Part shown: positions 9,523 to 18,029 of the stretch, piece by piece
How positions within the stretch are numbered: the stretch's first letter is position 1
Layout: each line of letters begins with the position of its first letter
Source of the DNA: IDS-8 sp040902105
Lineage (GTDB): Bacteria > Pseudomonadota > Gammaproteobacteria > Steroidobacterales > Woeseiaceae
NCBI GenBank assembly: GCA_040902105.1
Contig: JBBDXW010000034.1
Coordinates: 62,001-126,000, forward strand
Reading direction: 5' to 3'
Length of the DNA stretch: 64,000 nt
Position numbers and translations under genes: made by a program
The notes under the pieces: model-generated
Database searches by the model: none
The model's input: the letters and a program-made list of their open reading frames with translations, nothing else
Told to the model about the DNA's origin: nothing

Positions 9523-10101
9523 TCAGGGGCAGCCGCCGGCCGCATCGATCAGATCGAAGTCGCGGATCACGACAGAGCGGCCTATCGGCATGACGACCAG
9601 GCGTCGCGCCGCGGAGCTGCCGCCCGCCGCAAGCTGGTGCCCCCGCTCGTCGCAGATCATCGCTGTCCCGAAAGACGGCCCGTCAACATCGCCGCGACCC
9701 AGTCCGCTGGCCGCAAAACTGAAGTAGGTGGCGCCATTGTCAGTGATAATGTCGATTCTGTCGTCGACAGCCGGGTGGCTTCTCAACAGGTTTTCGTCTG
9801 CACCACCGCGCTCGATGTCGCCGTTGATATCCACGAAAATGATCCAGCCCTGGTCGAATGAGGCTCCGTTGCAAGTGGCAGCATTGCTGCTGGCGCAAAT
9901 CGTGATATTGGTTTTAGCCCGCGCTGCCTCCGACCGTCCCACCATGAAGCTGGAATGCAGGTCGTTGGCGGTCCCCGTGATCCGGCTGTTCTGCGTGAAG
10001 TCGCTCAAATTAGGAATGCCGAGCGCCAGGACCATCCCGACAATCAGCAAGGTAATGAGCAATTCGTAAAGCGTAAAGCCGTGCTGCTTCGTTGAGTTCA
10101 T
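9523..10101 (-). CDS. FimT/GspH-family pseudopilin
   Basis: 192 residues from ATG at 10101; the longer frame to 10191 adds 30 residues that do not fit a prepilin leader. The leader MNSTKQHG precedes FTLYELLITLLIVGMVLALGIPNL, the type IV prepilin helix with Glu5. The body has GspH/FimT features: LHSSFMVGRSEAARAKTNITIC, then a beta-rich region with DQGWIIFVD. In some bacteria FimT binds DNA for uptake during transformation; that role is not shown here. It is one of two adjacent FimT-like genes opening this operon. Confidence 0.85.
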   Translation of the reverse strand: MNSTKQHGFTLYELLITLLIVGMVLALGIPNLSDFTQNSRITGTANDLHSSFMVGRSEAARAKTNITICASSNAATCNGASFDQGWIIFVDINGDIERGGADENLLRSHPAVDDRIDIITDNGATYFSFAASGLGRGDVDGPSFGTAMICDERGHQLAAGGSSAARRLVVMPIGRSVVIRDFDLIDAAGGCP

Positions 10102-10199
10102 GCGCGGAATATACTCAGGACCCTTGTGGTCTCCGGAATTTTCCGACAAGCGGCAAACGAGCGCCGACAAACGGTCGAACTTGAATTTCACGATTTAAC

Positions 10200-10739
10200 T
10201 TAACCAGTACAGCGGTAGGCGTTGCCGCGGCTGTCGGACGCCGTCACCCGTGGACGGCCGGTGTAGCTGACCACCAGCGCTCTCGGTTTCGCACGATCGG
10301 CTCGATCGCAGACCACCAGCGTGCCGTTGGTGGCCCGGAGGTGGGTGGAGCGGAGCGTAAAGCCGCGCCGGTTTGCGAGTATCCGGACCGTATCGGCGAC
10401 CTGATGGCGCGCGAGGATCGGCTCGTTGCCGTCGACCTGCGGCGGCTCGTCCCGGTCCACGTTGGCAAACAGGATCCAGCCGTCCGACCAGTCGTATCCC
10501 GGATTGCAGGATGCGCCATCGATGCTGGGACAGAGCGACACGACCCGGCGGCGGACGATGGACGACTTGCGCGCCAGGTGCACGGCATGGAACAGCGCAT
10601 CGGTCTCGACGCGCAAACGCTTGTCGGCGACCAGCGAGCCGAACGAGGGCAGCCCGAGTGTCAGTATCAGGGCGACCAGCGCGAGCGTGATGAGTAATTC
10701 GTACAGGCTGTAGCCGTGAATTCGTGGCGGTGTCCGCAT
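10200..10739 (-). CDS. FimT/GspH-family pseudopilin, first gene of the minor-pilin operon
   Basis: 179 residues. Leader MRTPPRIHG is followed by YSLYELLITLALVALILTLGLPSFG, a prepilin helix with Glu5. Then come GspH/FimT hallmarks: ALFHAVHLARKSSIVRRRVVSLCPSIDGASC and DGWILFANVD. It is related to the next gene (9523-10101) but clearly divergent. The C-terminal part is rich in Arg (RATNGTLVVCDRADRAKPRALVV), compatible with DNA contact, though this is only a composition remark. As the 5'-most gene it probably follows the promoter in the divergent gap to the Fur-family gene. Confidence 0.85.
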   Translation of the reverse strand: MRTPPRIHGYSLYELLITLALVALILTLGLPSFGSLVADKRLRVETDALFHAVHLARKSSIVRRRVVSLCPSIDGASCNPGYDWSDGWILFANVDRDEPPQVDGNEPILARHQVADTVRILANRRGFTLRSTHLRATNGTLVVCDRADRAKPRALVVSYTGRPRVTASDSRGNAYRCTG

Positions 10740-10921
10740 ATCAAACCTCCTTGTCTGACGGGATAAGCCTAAATCGAACCGACGAAGCGAAAGAGGCCGG
10801 ATTTCGCGGCGAAATGGCCTGATTCAGGAGGCGCGAGGCGAAAAACCACCGGCTGCAGTGGAGATTTTGCGGCTTGAATTGGTCTATACTCGCAAGCTGC
10901 TGATTTGCAGGGAATCGCCTT
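10740..10921. promoter_or_regulatory. divergent promoter region between pilin operon and Fur-family gene
   Basis: 182 bp gap between head-to-head genes, so it should hold promoters for both. On the plus strand a TATACT -10-like box is at 10885-10890, about 32 bp before the regulator ATG. No good -35 is visible at 17 bp. No clear Fur-box palindrome is seen by eye. Confidence 0.35.
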
Positions 10922-11332
10922 ATGTCCCGACCGGACATCCTCAAAAAACTGGAGCGACACGGCGTCATGCCGACGCCCCAGCGACTGGAAGTGGCGGACG
11001 TACTTCTCGACCGGCCGCAGCATTTATCGGCAGACCAGATCCTCGAAAGATTGCGCCTGTCCGGCAGCCGGGTCTCCAAGGCGACGGTCTACAACACCCT
11101 GAAACTGTTCGGCGAGTGCGGCCTGGTGAAAGAGCTGACGGTCGATCCGGACCGCAGGTTCTACGATTCGACGACCCATGCGCATCATCACTTCTTTCAC
11201 GTCGGCACGGGCGAGCTCTCCGACATACCGGAAAACCAGGTCGAAATCCTGAAGCTGCCGGCGTTGCCCGCGGGCACCGAACAGCAAAGCGTCGAAGTCC
11301 TTATTCGCGTGCGCGACAAAGACACCTCTTAG
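10922..11332 (+). CDS. Fur-family transcriptional regulator (Irr/PerR-like)
   Basis: 136 residues. N-terminal winged helix with the Fur-family pattern TPQRLEVADVLL...HLSADQILERL, then SKATVYNTLKLFGECGLVKEL, the recognition helix. The dimerisation part carries THAHHHFFHVGTGELSDIP, a His cluster at residues 86-93 expected to bind metal. The C-terminal CxxC zinc motifs of classical Fur are absent, which is more like Irr or short PerR-type members. Likely a metal- or peroxide-responsive repressor; which metal cannot be told. Monocistronic, divergent from the pilin operon and followed by a tRNA gene. Confidence 0.85.
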   Translation: MSRPDILKKLERHGVMPTPQRLEVADVLLDRPQHLSADQILERLRLSGSRVSKATVYNTLKLFGECGLVKELTVDPDRRFYDSTTHAHHHFFHVGTGELSDIPENQVEILKLPALPAGTEQQSVEVLIRVRDKDTS

Positions 11333-11383
11333 CAGGTCCGTGCGCTGGCCGCTCGCCGGTCGCAACGCTATACTCGCGCCGCT

Positions 11384-11459
<76 letters not shown>

Positions 11460-11531
11460 ACGATATCAAATAGTTGTTAGCAATTCCTCAGGTAACCGTC
11501 GAGTATCCTTGCGGGAGTTTTGCCTTGACGT

Positions 11532-11858
11532 TTGTGTTTCCGGATCTCCGATTGGCGACCGGCATCGCGGTTTCGTGGCCTGGACGTTGACGCGGCCAAC
11601 GACTTGCTCGCGGTCCTTGATGCCGCAACGTCACTCAACGATCTGAGTCCTTTGAAGAGCGTCGGCCTTCACAAACTGACCGGCGACCGGAAAGGGCAGT
11701 GGGCGATGACCGTCAATGGTCCATGGCGGATCTGCTTTGAATTCAGGAAGGGCGACGCATACAACGTCGAGGTTGTGGATTATCACAAGGGGGGTAGCTG
11801 TTCATCCGGGCCGTATTTTGAAGCGGGAACTAGCGGCACGCGACCTGTCGGCCAATAG
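11532..11858 (+). CDS. higB: HigB/RelE-type toxin, N-terminus atypical
   Basis: About 108 residues from a TTG start; no ATG is available. The core is HigB-like: LDAATSLNDLSPLKSVGLHKLTGDRKGQWAMTVNGPWRICFEF...VEVVDYHKG, with the RelE-fold ending seen in HigB mRNA interferases. The usual first strand (MI-x-SF...) before the first helix is not recognisable. The N-terminus may therefore be truncated or replaced near the island junction, 72 bp after the tRNA. The reading frame overlaps the antitoxin frame. Family assignment is good; whether it is active is doubtful. Confidence 0.7.
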   Translation: MCFRISDWRPASRFRGLDVDAANDLLAVLDAATSLNDLSPLKSVGLHKLTGDRKGQWAMTVNGPWRICFEFRKGDAYNVEVVDYHKGGSCSSGPYFEAGTSGTRPVGQ

Positions 11859-12069
11859 GCTTGCACTTGCATTGCATGTGCCGTCAGGCCGAATTACGTC
11901 GATACTCAACGGCAAGCGGGCAATCACGCCTGAGACGGCACTACGTCTGAGCCGTTACTTTGGCAACAGTGCGCAGTTCTGGATGAATTTGCAGACCCGC
12001 CATGACCTGCTTGAGACTGAACGTCATCTCGGGAAGCGAATCGAGTCGGAAGTCGGGCACGTCGCCTGA
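11773..12069 (+). CDS. higA: HigA-type antitoxin (XRE-family HTH)
   Basis: The conserved part, HPGRILKRELAARDLSANRLALALHVPSGRITSILNGKRAITPETALRLSRYFGNSAQFWMNLQTRHDL, is a classic HigA/VapI helix-turn-helix. The start is uncertain: a TTG at 11773 gives 98 residues, while ATG at 11716 adds a stretch unlike HigA. It overlaps the toxin gene, the usual toxin-first order of higBA. The protein should bind its own promoter and neutralise HigB. Confidence 0.8.
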   Translation: MWIITRGVAVHPGRILKRELAARDLSANRLALALHVPSGRITSILNGKRAITPETALRLSRYFGNSAQFWMNLQTRHDLLETERHLGKRIESEVGHVA

Positions 12070-12090
12070 CGGGTTCGGCGCCGCGGTCCG

Positions 12091-12195
12091 TTAGGACACG
12101 ATCGTCAGTACTGCGACGACGATGATTGCGGCGGCTACACCGAGCCATTTCCAAGGTCCCATGCCGCGCCAAGCGACTACCAACCAATGCGTCAT
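12091..12195 (-). CDS. small single-TM protein downstream of PepSY-TM remnant
   Basis: 34 residues from ATG at 12195. Starts MTHWLVVAWRGMGPWKWLG and ends in one hydrophobic helix (VAAAIIVVAVLTIVS). Its ATG overlaps the stop of the preceding PepSY-TM frame (ATGA), the arrangement of translationally coupled genes. I know no function. With the upstream gene broken it may be a leftover. Confidence 0.45.
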   Translation of the reverse strand: MTHWLVVAWRGMGPWKWLGVAAAIIVVAVLTIVS

Positions 12196-12590
12196 GCCGC
12201 CACTCTCGCGGGCGCAGAAGCTTCCCTCCGTTGCAGGGTCCTGGCCACACGCGAGCCGTGGAGGGCTATCCCCGTGATACACAGCGCCGACATGCCTGCG
12301 CCGACACGAACCAGATCAGTTTGTTGGGAAGGCCGCAGAAATAGCCAAAGTGGAGCGGATCGGCCATTTCCGAGATTCTCTGATGCAGCGTTGCATCGCG
12401 CGCGAGCGGTGGTGGCCGACTCCCTGGCCGGCTTCATCCGCGTGGCTGGTGCCGCAGGTCGGCAACGCGATCGGTTCTCGCTGACCCTCGCGCCATATCC
12501 AACGATCCGTCCGATCGCGATACATCGCGGGAACTTGGAAGCAGTCGCCGCCGCGCACCGCGATCGGCAGCTCGACGCGCGAACCGGTTG
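12192..12590 (-). pseudogene. PepSY-TM (iron-uptake-associated membrane) protein, frameshifted C-terminal remnant
   Basis: On the minus strand one frame reads RDATLHQRISEMADPLHFGYF, then CGLPNKLIWFV: the conserved ADPLHFG/KLIWF segment of PepSY-TM proteins. The following GAGMSALCITGIALHGSRV, which continues the same family pattern, is in another frame. A frameshift therefore lies near 12290. Upstream family sequence is scattered over frames and fades by about 12.6 kb. PepSY-TM proteins often accompany siderophore receptors; none is seen here. The gene is non-functional unless the frameshift is a sequencing error. Confidence 0.65.
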
Positions 12591-13017
12591 ATCCGCGGCT
12601 GCCTTAAAAAATCATCCCCTTTCCCGCCCGCGGACCGCAGATGGCAAGCTGCAACTCGTCCGTCGTCGGCGACATCCGTCCCCTCGCGCTGCGGTGTTTT
12701 CACGGGGCGACCCGCCTTGGCGCAACTCCGCTTCAACTCTTCGAACTTCTTCATAGCGTTGATGGACGTTGATGCGCCTGTACTCGCACTCAGCCGGCTC
12801 CGCGAACGGATCCGATACACAGGCTGCAGCTACTCCGGTAATTGGCATTATAAATATTGTGGAGTTTTCACACAGCCTCGGCCGGTAACGGAAATCGACG
12901 GTTCATTCTGCTGACCGTCAGCAAGCGCCTAGGAGCAGACGGTCAACCGAGAGAGAAGTTGACACCTTGGCAGGCGGCATGCGGCCAGAAGCAACCGATC
13001 CACAATAGCCAACCTAG
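12591..13017. other. non-coding stretch in the island
   Basis: I see no convincing gene. Open frames here have no recognisable motif, and minus-strand frames could be decayed N-terminal sequence of the PepSY-TM gene. Confidence 0.4.
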
Positions 13018-13533
13018 CTACTCCGGCAGATTCGAACGAATTAGGTCGGCGGTTTCAGTAAGTTGCTTGGCAGAAACTTGAACTCGCTCTCGACGCTGTG
13101 CATCTCCGCTTGAATCGTGTGATGTACCCCTTTGACGTCCGGCGCTATCGAATGTTGCGAGTTGAGGCGGGCCTACACCCCAATCACTCCCCTTCTGCCG
13201 GGGCACGACATGGAAATGGAAATGCGGTGTTTCTTGTCCACTAAAGACCCCGTTGTTTTGAAACGCAAGTATTCCGAGGGGCCGATAAGTCTTAACGAGC
13301 GCCTCTGCGACTCTCTTAGCTGAGACCATTATAGCCCCGCATTCTTGGTCAGAAAGATCGAGCAGCGTCGCGACATGCCGACGTGTGATAACGCAACACT
13401 GGCCAACTTCGAATTGCCACGGATTGATCACGGTGAGTGTATGCTCGCTTTCATCTATGATCGCCCATCTTTCTTCGCGACCTGCCATCCCTTCACAGAG
13501 GTCGCACGGATCTCTTATGGGAAGTTCGATCAA
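13018..13533 (-). CDS. HIT-family nucleotide hydrolase/transferase
   Basis: 171 residues. The histidine triad is intact as HFHFHVVP near residues 104-111, with the preceding GILAFQNNGVFSGQETPHFHFH typical of HIT proteins. An N-terminal DPCDLCEG could be half of a zinc site. HIT proteins act on nucleotide conjugates such as AMP-lysine or dinucleoside polyphosphates; the substrate here is unknown. The C-terminal tail of about 50 residues after the triad is longer than in minimal HIT proteins. It lies alone on the minus strand in the island. Confidence 0.88.
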   Translation of the reverse strand: MIELPIRDPCDLCEGMAGREERWAIIDESEHTLTVINPWQFEVGQCCVITRRHVATLLDLSDQECGAIMVSAKRVAEALVKTYRPLGILAFQNNGVFSGQETPHFHFHVVPRQKGSDWGVGPPQLATFDSAGRQRGTSHDSSGDAQRRERVQVSAKQLTETADLIRSNLPE

Positions 13534-13750
13534 TTGCCCTCTCCGATTCAGCCGGCAGGTCGACGCAAAAAAAGCTTCAGAGTCCGCTTTGGGTCAGGTG
13601 CTGTCATTTTACTGCCGAACGGCTGGTCAGCGCCTCTCGACCCACTGCCGACGTTCGTTTGAGACACGAGCCAAGTGCCTGGGCGGCGAAGCGTAGTCCG
13701 CTGAGGGTGTTGGGTATCTCGGTTCTTCGCAACTCGGGGGTCGGCTGATG

Positions 13751-14134
13751 TTACGTCCCAACCGGCTTGTGGCACACGGCTTCGATGCGGTTGCCGTCAG
13801 GATCGATGACGAATGCCGCATAGTAGGAGCCGTGGTATTCCGGGCGCAGCCCGGGCGCGCCATCGTCGCGGGCACCTGCCGCCAGGGCTTCGGAATGGAA
13901 GCGGTGCACGCTCGCCCGGTCGGGCGCGCGGAATGCCACATGTGTACCTCTACGCGAGCTGCAATCGTCGGACTGCAGCCCGAAATCGTCGGCCCCTTCG
14001 ACGCCGTAAGCGATCATGGACGGTTTTTCCCAGAGGCACCGGAATCCCAACGCCGGCATTACGCGGTCGTAGAAGTGCCGTGCGCTCTCGAAATCCGAAA
14101 CGCCGAGGGTCATGTGATCAATGATGGAGGACAT
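13751..14134 (-). CDS. VOC (glyoxalase/bleomycin-resistance) family protein
   Basis: 127 residues from ATG at 14134, preceded by AAAGG; the longer frame upstream is not family-like. It shows the VOC pattern: MSSIIDHMTLGVSDFESARHFYDRVMPALGF, and a second half ending YYAAFVIDPDGNRIEAVCHKP. Metal ligand candidates are the first His (DHMTLGV) and the Glu in RIEAVC. Members include lactoylglutathione lyase-like enzymes, dioxygenases and resistance proteins; the reaction cannot be assigned. Confidence 0.88.
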   Translation of the reverse strand: MSSIIDHMTLGVSDFESARHFYDRVMPALGFRCLWEKPSMIAYGVEGADDFGLQSDDCSSRRGTHVAFRAPDRASVHRFHSEALAAGARDDGAPGLRPEYHGSYYAAFVIDPDGNRIEAVCHKPVGT

Positions 14135-14658
14135 GTTCTGGCCTTTCTTGAGGTGAGCCCGAAGGAAGTCGAACCGTCCGGGCAGGTTTCGGGACGTGTG
14201 AGGTAAAACGCAAGTATTCTCCGTCCCAACGCAGTGATCGGCTGACATTTTGTCATACATCGGAATGGCCGGTCATGGCCGATCACGGACCGCGACGACG
14301 TAAATGTTACTCGTCGATTGAATCCGCAGGCGACAGCGGTCGTTGCCGGAGTGAGAAGCCTTGCTCCCGAATATCCCACCAGTCCGCGACGTTCGGCCCG
14401 AGCCGGCTGTTCGCGATTCAATCCGTCGTCGGCAAAATCCCATGCGGGATCTTGCGTGAGTTGGTTGTGCATTGTTGTGCAACGTACTGATTATGCAACG
14501 AGCATCCCACGACACGTTCTTAGTTGAAACAATAGGTTAGATTGCAATTCCAGAATTCGTAATGCGTGGGTCGGAGGTTCGAGTCCTCTCCGGCACCACA
14601 CAACCGCCGATTTCTGCAAGACGTCAGTCTTGAAGAGGATTGCCGGCCGGGGAGCCTC
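14135..14658. other. intergenic region with island boundary
   Basis: No convincing gene. The only feature recognised is the tRNA-Thr fragment at 14555-14598. Confidence 0.5.
14555..14598 (+). repeat. attR-like duplicate of tRNA-Thr 3' end
   Basis: The sequence matches tRNA-Thr positions from the anticodon loop to the CCA end. It is identical except that TT is missing before CGGCACCA. It has no D-arm or 5' acceptor strand, so it is not a tRNA gene. Its partner is 11414-11459. Confidence 0.85.
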
Positions 14659-15069
14659 CTATGCCGTGATGCCGAGCACTCGGCAGCCGCCAAACTGAAG
14701 GAAATGACGGTCGAAGCTGAAAGCGGCGTCGATATTGCGTGAATCAACCACTGCAAAAGAAATTGAGTCGCAGAGACTCCAGTCTTTGTCGTTGTATCTT
14801 TCGAGGATCTCCTTGGCACGTTGTTCTTCCTGGGGAGATACCCGGACCACCGGCAATCCACCGCTGAATAGCCATTCGAGCGCCAACGATCTTCCCAGCT
14901 TGCGCAGCAATAGCGCGTGTGTTTCCACTTCTATGTAGTTCGTAACAAAGCTCGGCCGCGCCTCGTTTGCGATTTCCCTGGCGACCCGCGCGGCCGTATC
15001 ATGGTCCGCATCATCGGCATCGAGGAGTGCCAGAACGGCGCTCGAGTCCCACAGCACCGCGCGTTTCAC
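14659..15069 (-). CDS. PIN-domain (VapC-like) toxin
   Basis: 136 residues. PIN-domain acidic residues: WDSSAVLALLDADD (first Asp), NYIEVETHALLL (Glu), KDWSLCDSISFAVVDSRN (Asp pair), AFSFDRHFLQFG (last Asp). These would chelate Mg for ribonuclease action. It overlaps the upstream small HTH gene by 4 bp (ATGA type), as in vapBC operons. It lies just outside the tRNA island boundary. Confidence 0.88.
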   Translation of the reverse strand: MKRAVLWDSSAVLALLDADDADHDTAARVAREIANEARPSFVTNYIEVETHALLLRKLGRSLALEWLFSGGLPVVRVSPQEEQRAKEILERYNDKDWSLCDSISFAVVDSRNIDAAFSFDRHFLQFGGCRVLGITA

Positions 15070-15350
15070 TGGTCGAGGAGGGAATGTTTGTCGCGTGCGC
15101 CCGGGGTGCCGCCACCACCGCGGCCCGCGCCAACCAGGCGAAAAATAGGGTGATCACCGGTCAGCGGAGCAATCTGAGCCCTCGTTTTCTTGGTCGTCTT
15201 TTCGAGTGCCCGGCGTGGCACGAGCCGACGGCCGCTTCGCCGAATACTAGGCAACGTACCCCGGCGAATCATCCTCCACACGGTTGACTCCGACACGCCA
15301 AGCACTTTCCCGGCCTCGGGTACGTCGACAAACTGCCTGTCCGTACGCAT
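15066..15350 (-). CDS. helix-turn-helix (excisionase/MerR-like) antitoxin
   Basis: 94 residues. The N-terminal FVDVPEAGKVLGVSESTVWRMIRRGTLPSIRRSGRRLVPRRAL is the excisionase-type DNA-binding domain. A basic linker follows (KTTKKTRAQ), then a Gly-rich tail. Placement directly before and overlapping the PIN gene makes it the likely antitoxin and autoregulator. An orphan phage excisionase is possible but less likely given the coupling. Confidence 0.8.
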   Translation of the reverse strand: MRTDRQFVDVPEAGKVLGVSESTVWRMIRRGTLPSIRRSGRRLVPRRALEKTTKKTRAQIAPLTGDHPIFRLVGAGRGGGGTPGARDKHSLLDQ

Positions 15351-15497
15351 GTTGCGACACTATCATTAGACTATCATCGAGTCAATCATGTCACACGCCG
15401 CACAAGCCCGCCACAAAAGTCGTACCGTGTCGGCACGTAATGCCCAGTCGGGATAGACCAGCCGGGCGTGATCGCTGCGCATTGGATAGTCTTGCGG

Positions 15498-17714
15498 TCA
15501 AGGCACGATCAACCGGGTCTTGCCAGGCGCGATATCGCGCTCGAGCACGGCAGGCCCCGGCGCATGCTTGCCGATGCCGGGCTGGGTCCAGCGCAGACGG
15601 AAGGCCGGTCCGGTGCTGCGCAGGTCCAGCGTCACACGCCCGTTCGCCACCTGCCAATCGAGATCGACGACGCTCTTGCCGACGCGGACGCGTTCGACGC
15701 GCACCGTCTGCCACGACGCAGGCAGCTGCGGCGCGAACTGCAGCAGGTTGTTCCTGGCGTCGGATTGCAGCCCCAGCATGCCGTGGATCGTCGCCGAGAG
15801 GAAACCGGCCGAGGACCAGGTCTGCTCCGGCACGGACTCGCGTTGCGGCGTGAACTCGTTCCCGGCCATCACCTCGTGCATATGTCCCAGCGAATCGACC
15901 GACGCCCATGGCACGAGGCTCCGCCACAACGCGTGCGCGGCGCCCGGTCGCCGCGCATGCCATAGGATCTGCGCGGCCGCGGCTGTGCCGTGACCCCACA
16001 CGCTGCCTTTCGCGTAGGCGACCGGATCGTAATCCCGCGCCGTGGTCGGCTTGCTGCGTAGTCCCCACGGCGTCAGGTAGGCCGGCGTCGCGAGCTGATC
16101 CAGCGTTGCCGACGTCTCTTGCGGTGTCGCAGCGCCGGACGTGATCGCGGCCAGGTCCGCAGCGGAGGTGCTCTCGCCTGCCACGCCGGAGCGGCTGAAT
16201 CCGCTGATCCAGCGCTGCGCCTTCGTGTCGCGGTATCGCGATCGCAAGCTCGCGCGTGCGAGAACGCTCGCAGCTTCCGCCTGCCGGCTCAGTGCGGTAT
16301 CGCCCATCGCCGCCGCAAGTTCGGACATGGCGTGGGCGGCCTCCACCCAGGCCGCAGTCAGCGTCAGCTCGTCGGTGAGCCGGTCCTGTTCGTTGCCGCT
16401 CATCTTGTCGGCCGGCACGCGCGGCAGCCCGTCGCGGTCGTCGAGCGTCGAGAGGCAGTAGCGATACGCCTTGAGCGTCTCGGGCCAGTGTCGGGCGAGG
16501 AACGCGTGATCGCCGGTGACGCGGTCGTACTCGGCGAGCACGGCAAGGAAGTCGAACGTGATGTCGACATGTACGTAGAGATACGGATAGTCGTTGGCCC
16601 AGTCCAGGAACGCGGCGCTCTGCGTCATCTCGTGCCAGATCATGCCGTCGTCGGGCTTCTGGTAGCGGTAGATGAAGTCGAGCTCTTGAGCAGCACGTGC
16701 GTAATGGCCCTCATGCAACAGCGCTCGCGTGGCGAGCAGGCCGTCGCCGGCGAAATACCATGCGTATTGCGGCCGGCGCGCGCCGTGCGAAGGCCCATAG
16801 CCGGCGACCAGCCCGCAGCCGAGGCGAGCATTGCAGGTCCAGGCCTGCTCGAGCGCGATCTGCGCCCATTGGATGGCGCGATTCGCTTCGGCATCGGGCG
16901 TCGTGATCCTGACGATCCCGGATCCTTCGAAGCGCTTGACGTCTTCAGCAGCGGGCGCGTCGGAGGCACGCAGCAACGACGCGGAGGTTGCGTGGACATC
17001 TTCGTCCCTTTCGCTCTGCCCGGCCAGGGCCAGTGTCGCGCAGCGGCCACCCGCGCACGGAATGGGGTCGAGCGTAAGGAAGATGGCACGATCGAAGTCG
17101 CTGCCGCGACGGTCGTTGTTCGGCTCACTGTGCCCGCTGGCCTGCGGCGAAGAAATGAGCGCGCGGAAACGGCGTGTCGGTTCGCTCAGCAGGAAGCCGC
17201 GCGCGTCCTCGTCCCAGGCCATTTCCTGGCCGCCGATTGCCGCCGGCCACATCAGGTTGAGCGACGAACGAAAGCGGACCTTAAGCTTAAGGCCACGACG
17301 GCCCTCCACCTTGAAGCGCACGAGTACGCCAGGATGCTTGTCACGCGTCGTGATGCGTTCGCGCACCTGAAAATCCGGACCGCTGTAGATGCGCGTCGTG
17401 CCCAGCGGGTCGATCTCCACTGCAGAGAGCACCGTGATGCCGGAAACATTGGCATCACCGGGCCGCACGAACTCCAGCGCGTAGCCGGACACGAGCTGCA
17501 GCGGAAACGTCCAGAACTCCAGGCCGTCTTCCGAATAGCCGCCCGCGAATGCCCGAAGGCCGTGTACCGAAACGTATCGGTTCGGCTGCGCCTGCGTCGT
17601 CGACCAAACAGGCAGTTCGGACGCAGATCGCGATGCGGCCGCCGGTGGTGCCGCAGGCTCTGCGGAAGCGCCGATGCCGACGAGCAAAACAGACACAATG
17701 AATGAGCGAAGCAT
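15498..17714 (-). CDS. secreted (alpha/alpha)6-barrel glycoside hydrolase, amylo-alpha-1,6-glucosidase/GH63-like
   Basis: 738 residues with a signal peptide (MLRSFIVSVLLVGIGASA). An N-terminal beta-sandwich (about 40-280) precedes a helical barrel (about 285-690). Landmarks are WYFAGDGLLATRALL near residue 320, WHEMTQSAAFLDW, and SVPEQTWSSAGFLSATIHGMLGL near 631. The pattern resembles glycogen-debranching and GH63-type glucosidases, but the exact GH family and catalytic acids cannot be fixed by eye. Export suggests action on outside oligosaccharides. The gene stands alone, with no transporter or TonB receptor beside it. Confidence 0.75.
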   Translation of the reverse strand: MLRSFIVSVLLVGIGASAEPAAPPAAASRSASELPVWSTTQAQPNRYVSVHGLRAFAGGYSEDGLEFWTFPLQLVSGYALEFVRPGDANVSGITVLSAVEIDPLGTTRIYSGPDFQVRERITTRDKHPGVLVRFKVEGRRGLKLKVRFRSSLNLMWPAAIGGQEMAWDEDARGFLLSEPTRRFRALISSPQASGHSEPNNDRRGSDFDRAIFLTLDPIPCAGGRCATLALAGQSERDEDVHATSASLLRASDAPAAEDVKRFEGSGIVRITTPDAEANRAIQWAQIALEQAWTCNARLGCGLVAGYGPSHGARRPQYAWYFAGDGLLATRALLHEGHYARAAQELDFIYRYQKPDDGMIWHEMTQSAAFLDWANDYPYLYVHVDITFDFLAVLAEYDRVTGDHAFLARHWPETLKAYRYCLSTLDDRDGLPRVPADKMSGNEQDRLTDELTLTAAWVEAAHAMSELAAAMGDTALSRQAEAASVLARASLRSRYRDTKAQRWISGFSRSGVAGESTSAADLAAITSGAATPQETSATLDQLATPAYLTPWGLRSKPTTARDYDPVAYAKGSVWGHGTAAAAQILWHARRPGAAHALWRSLVPWASVDSLGHMHEVMAGNEFTPQRESVPEQTWSSAGFLSATIHGMLGLQSDARNNLLQFAPQLPASWQTVRVERVRVGKSVVDLDWQVANGRVTLDLRSTGPAFRLRWTQPGIGKHAPGPAVLERDIAPGKTRLIVP

Positions 17715-18029
17715 GCAGTCCCTCCTGCGGTATTGGTGCGTGTCCTCGTCGCCGTCGGATTAGATTGACGCTGCTGGCTACGAACCAGGTACTCGATACA
17801 GCAAGAAACTCGTTCCGGACGATCCCAAGTGCCCGCAACCGGTGATTTTGAATCTGAGATCCTTGCGGGATTTTTGCGGGATTCAGTCATGCTCCGTTTG
17901 CACGATTAGAACGCACGTAACGTCGAGGATGCGTGCAAATGCGCCGGATCATCACGCCGCGACTTGTCGTGATCCAGAGAGAACTAACAGAGGCACTGAC
18001 CGACTTCCAAAATCCGGCTTGGAGCACGG
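17715..18029. other. intergenic region
   Basis: No supported gene. The only remark is a short phrase CTTGCGGGATTTTTGC near 17860, similar to sequence just after the tRNA at 11505. Confidence 0.4.

Noticed and set aside
17850..17890. Similarity of GATCCTTGCGGGATTTTTGC to sequence just after tRNA-Thr (about 11500-11522), as a possible second island boundary
   Set aside because: Match is about 16 bases with differences, lies outside the tRNA gene itself, and no integrase or empty-site evidence supports it.
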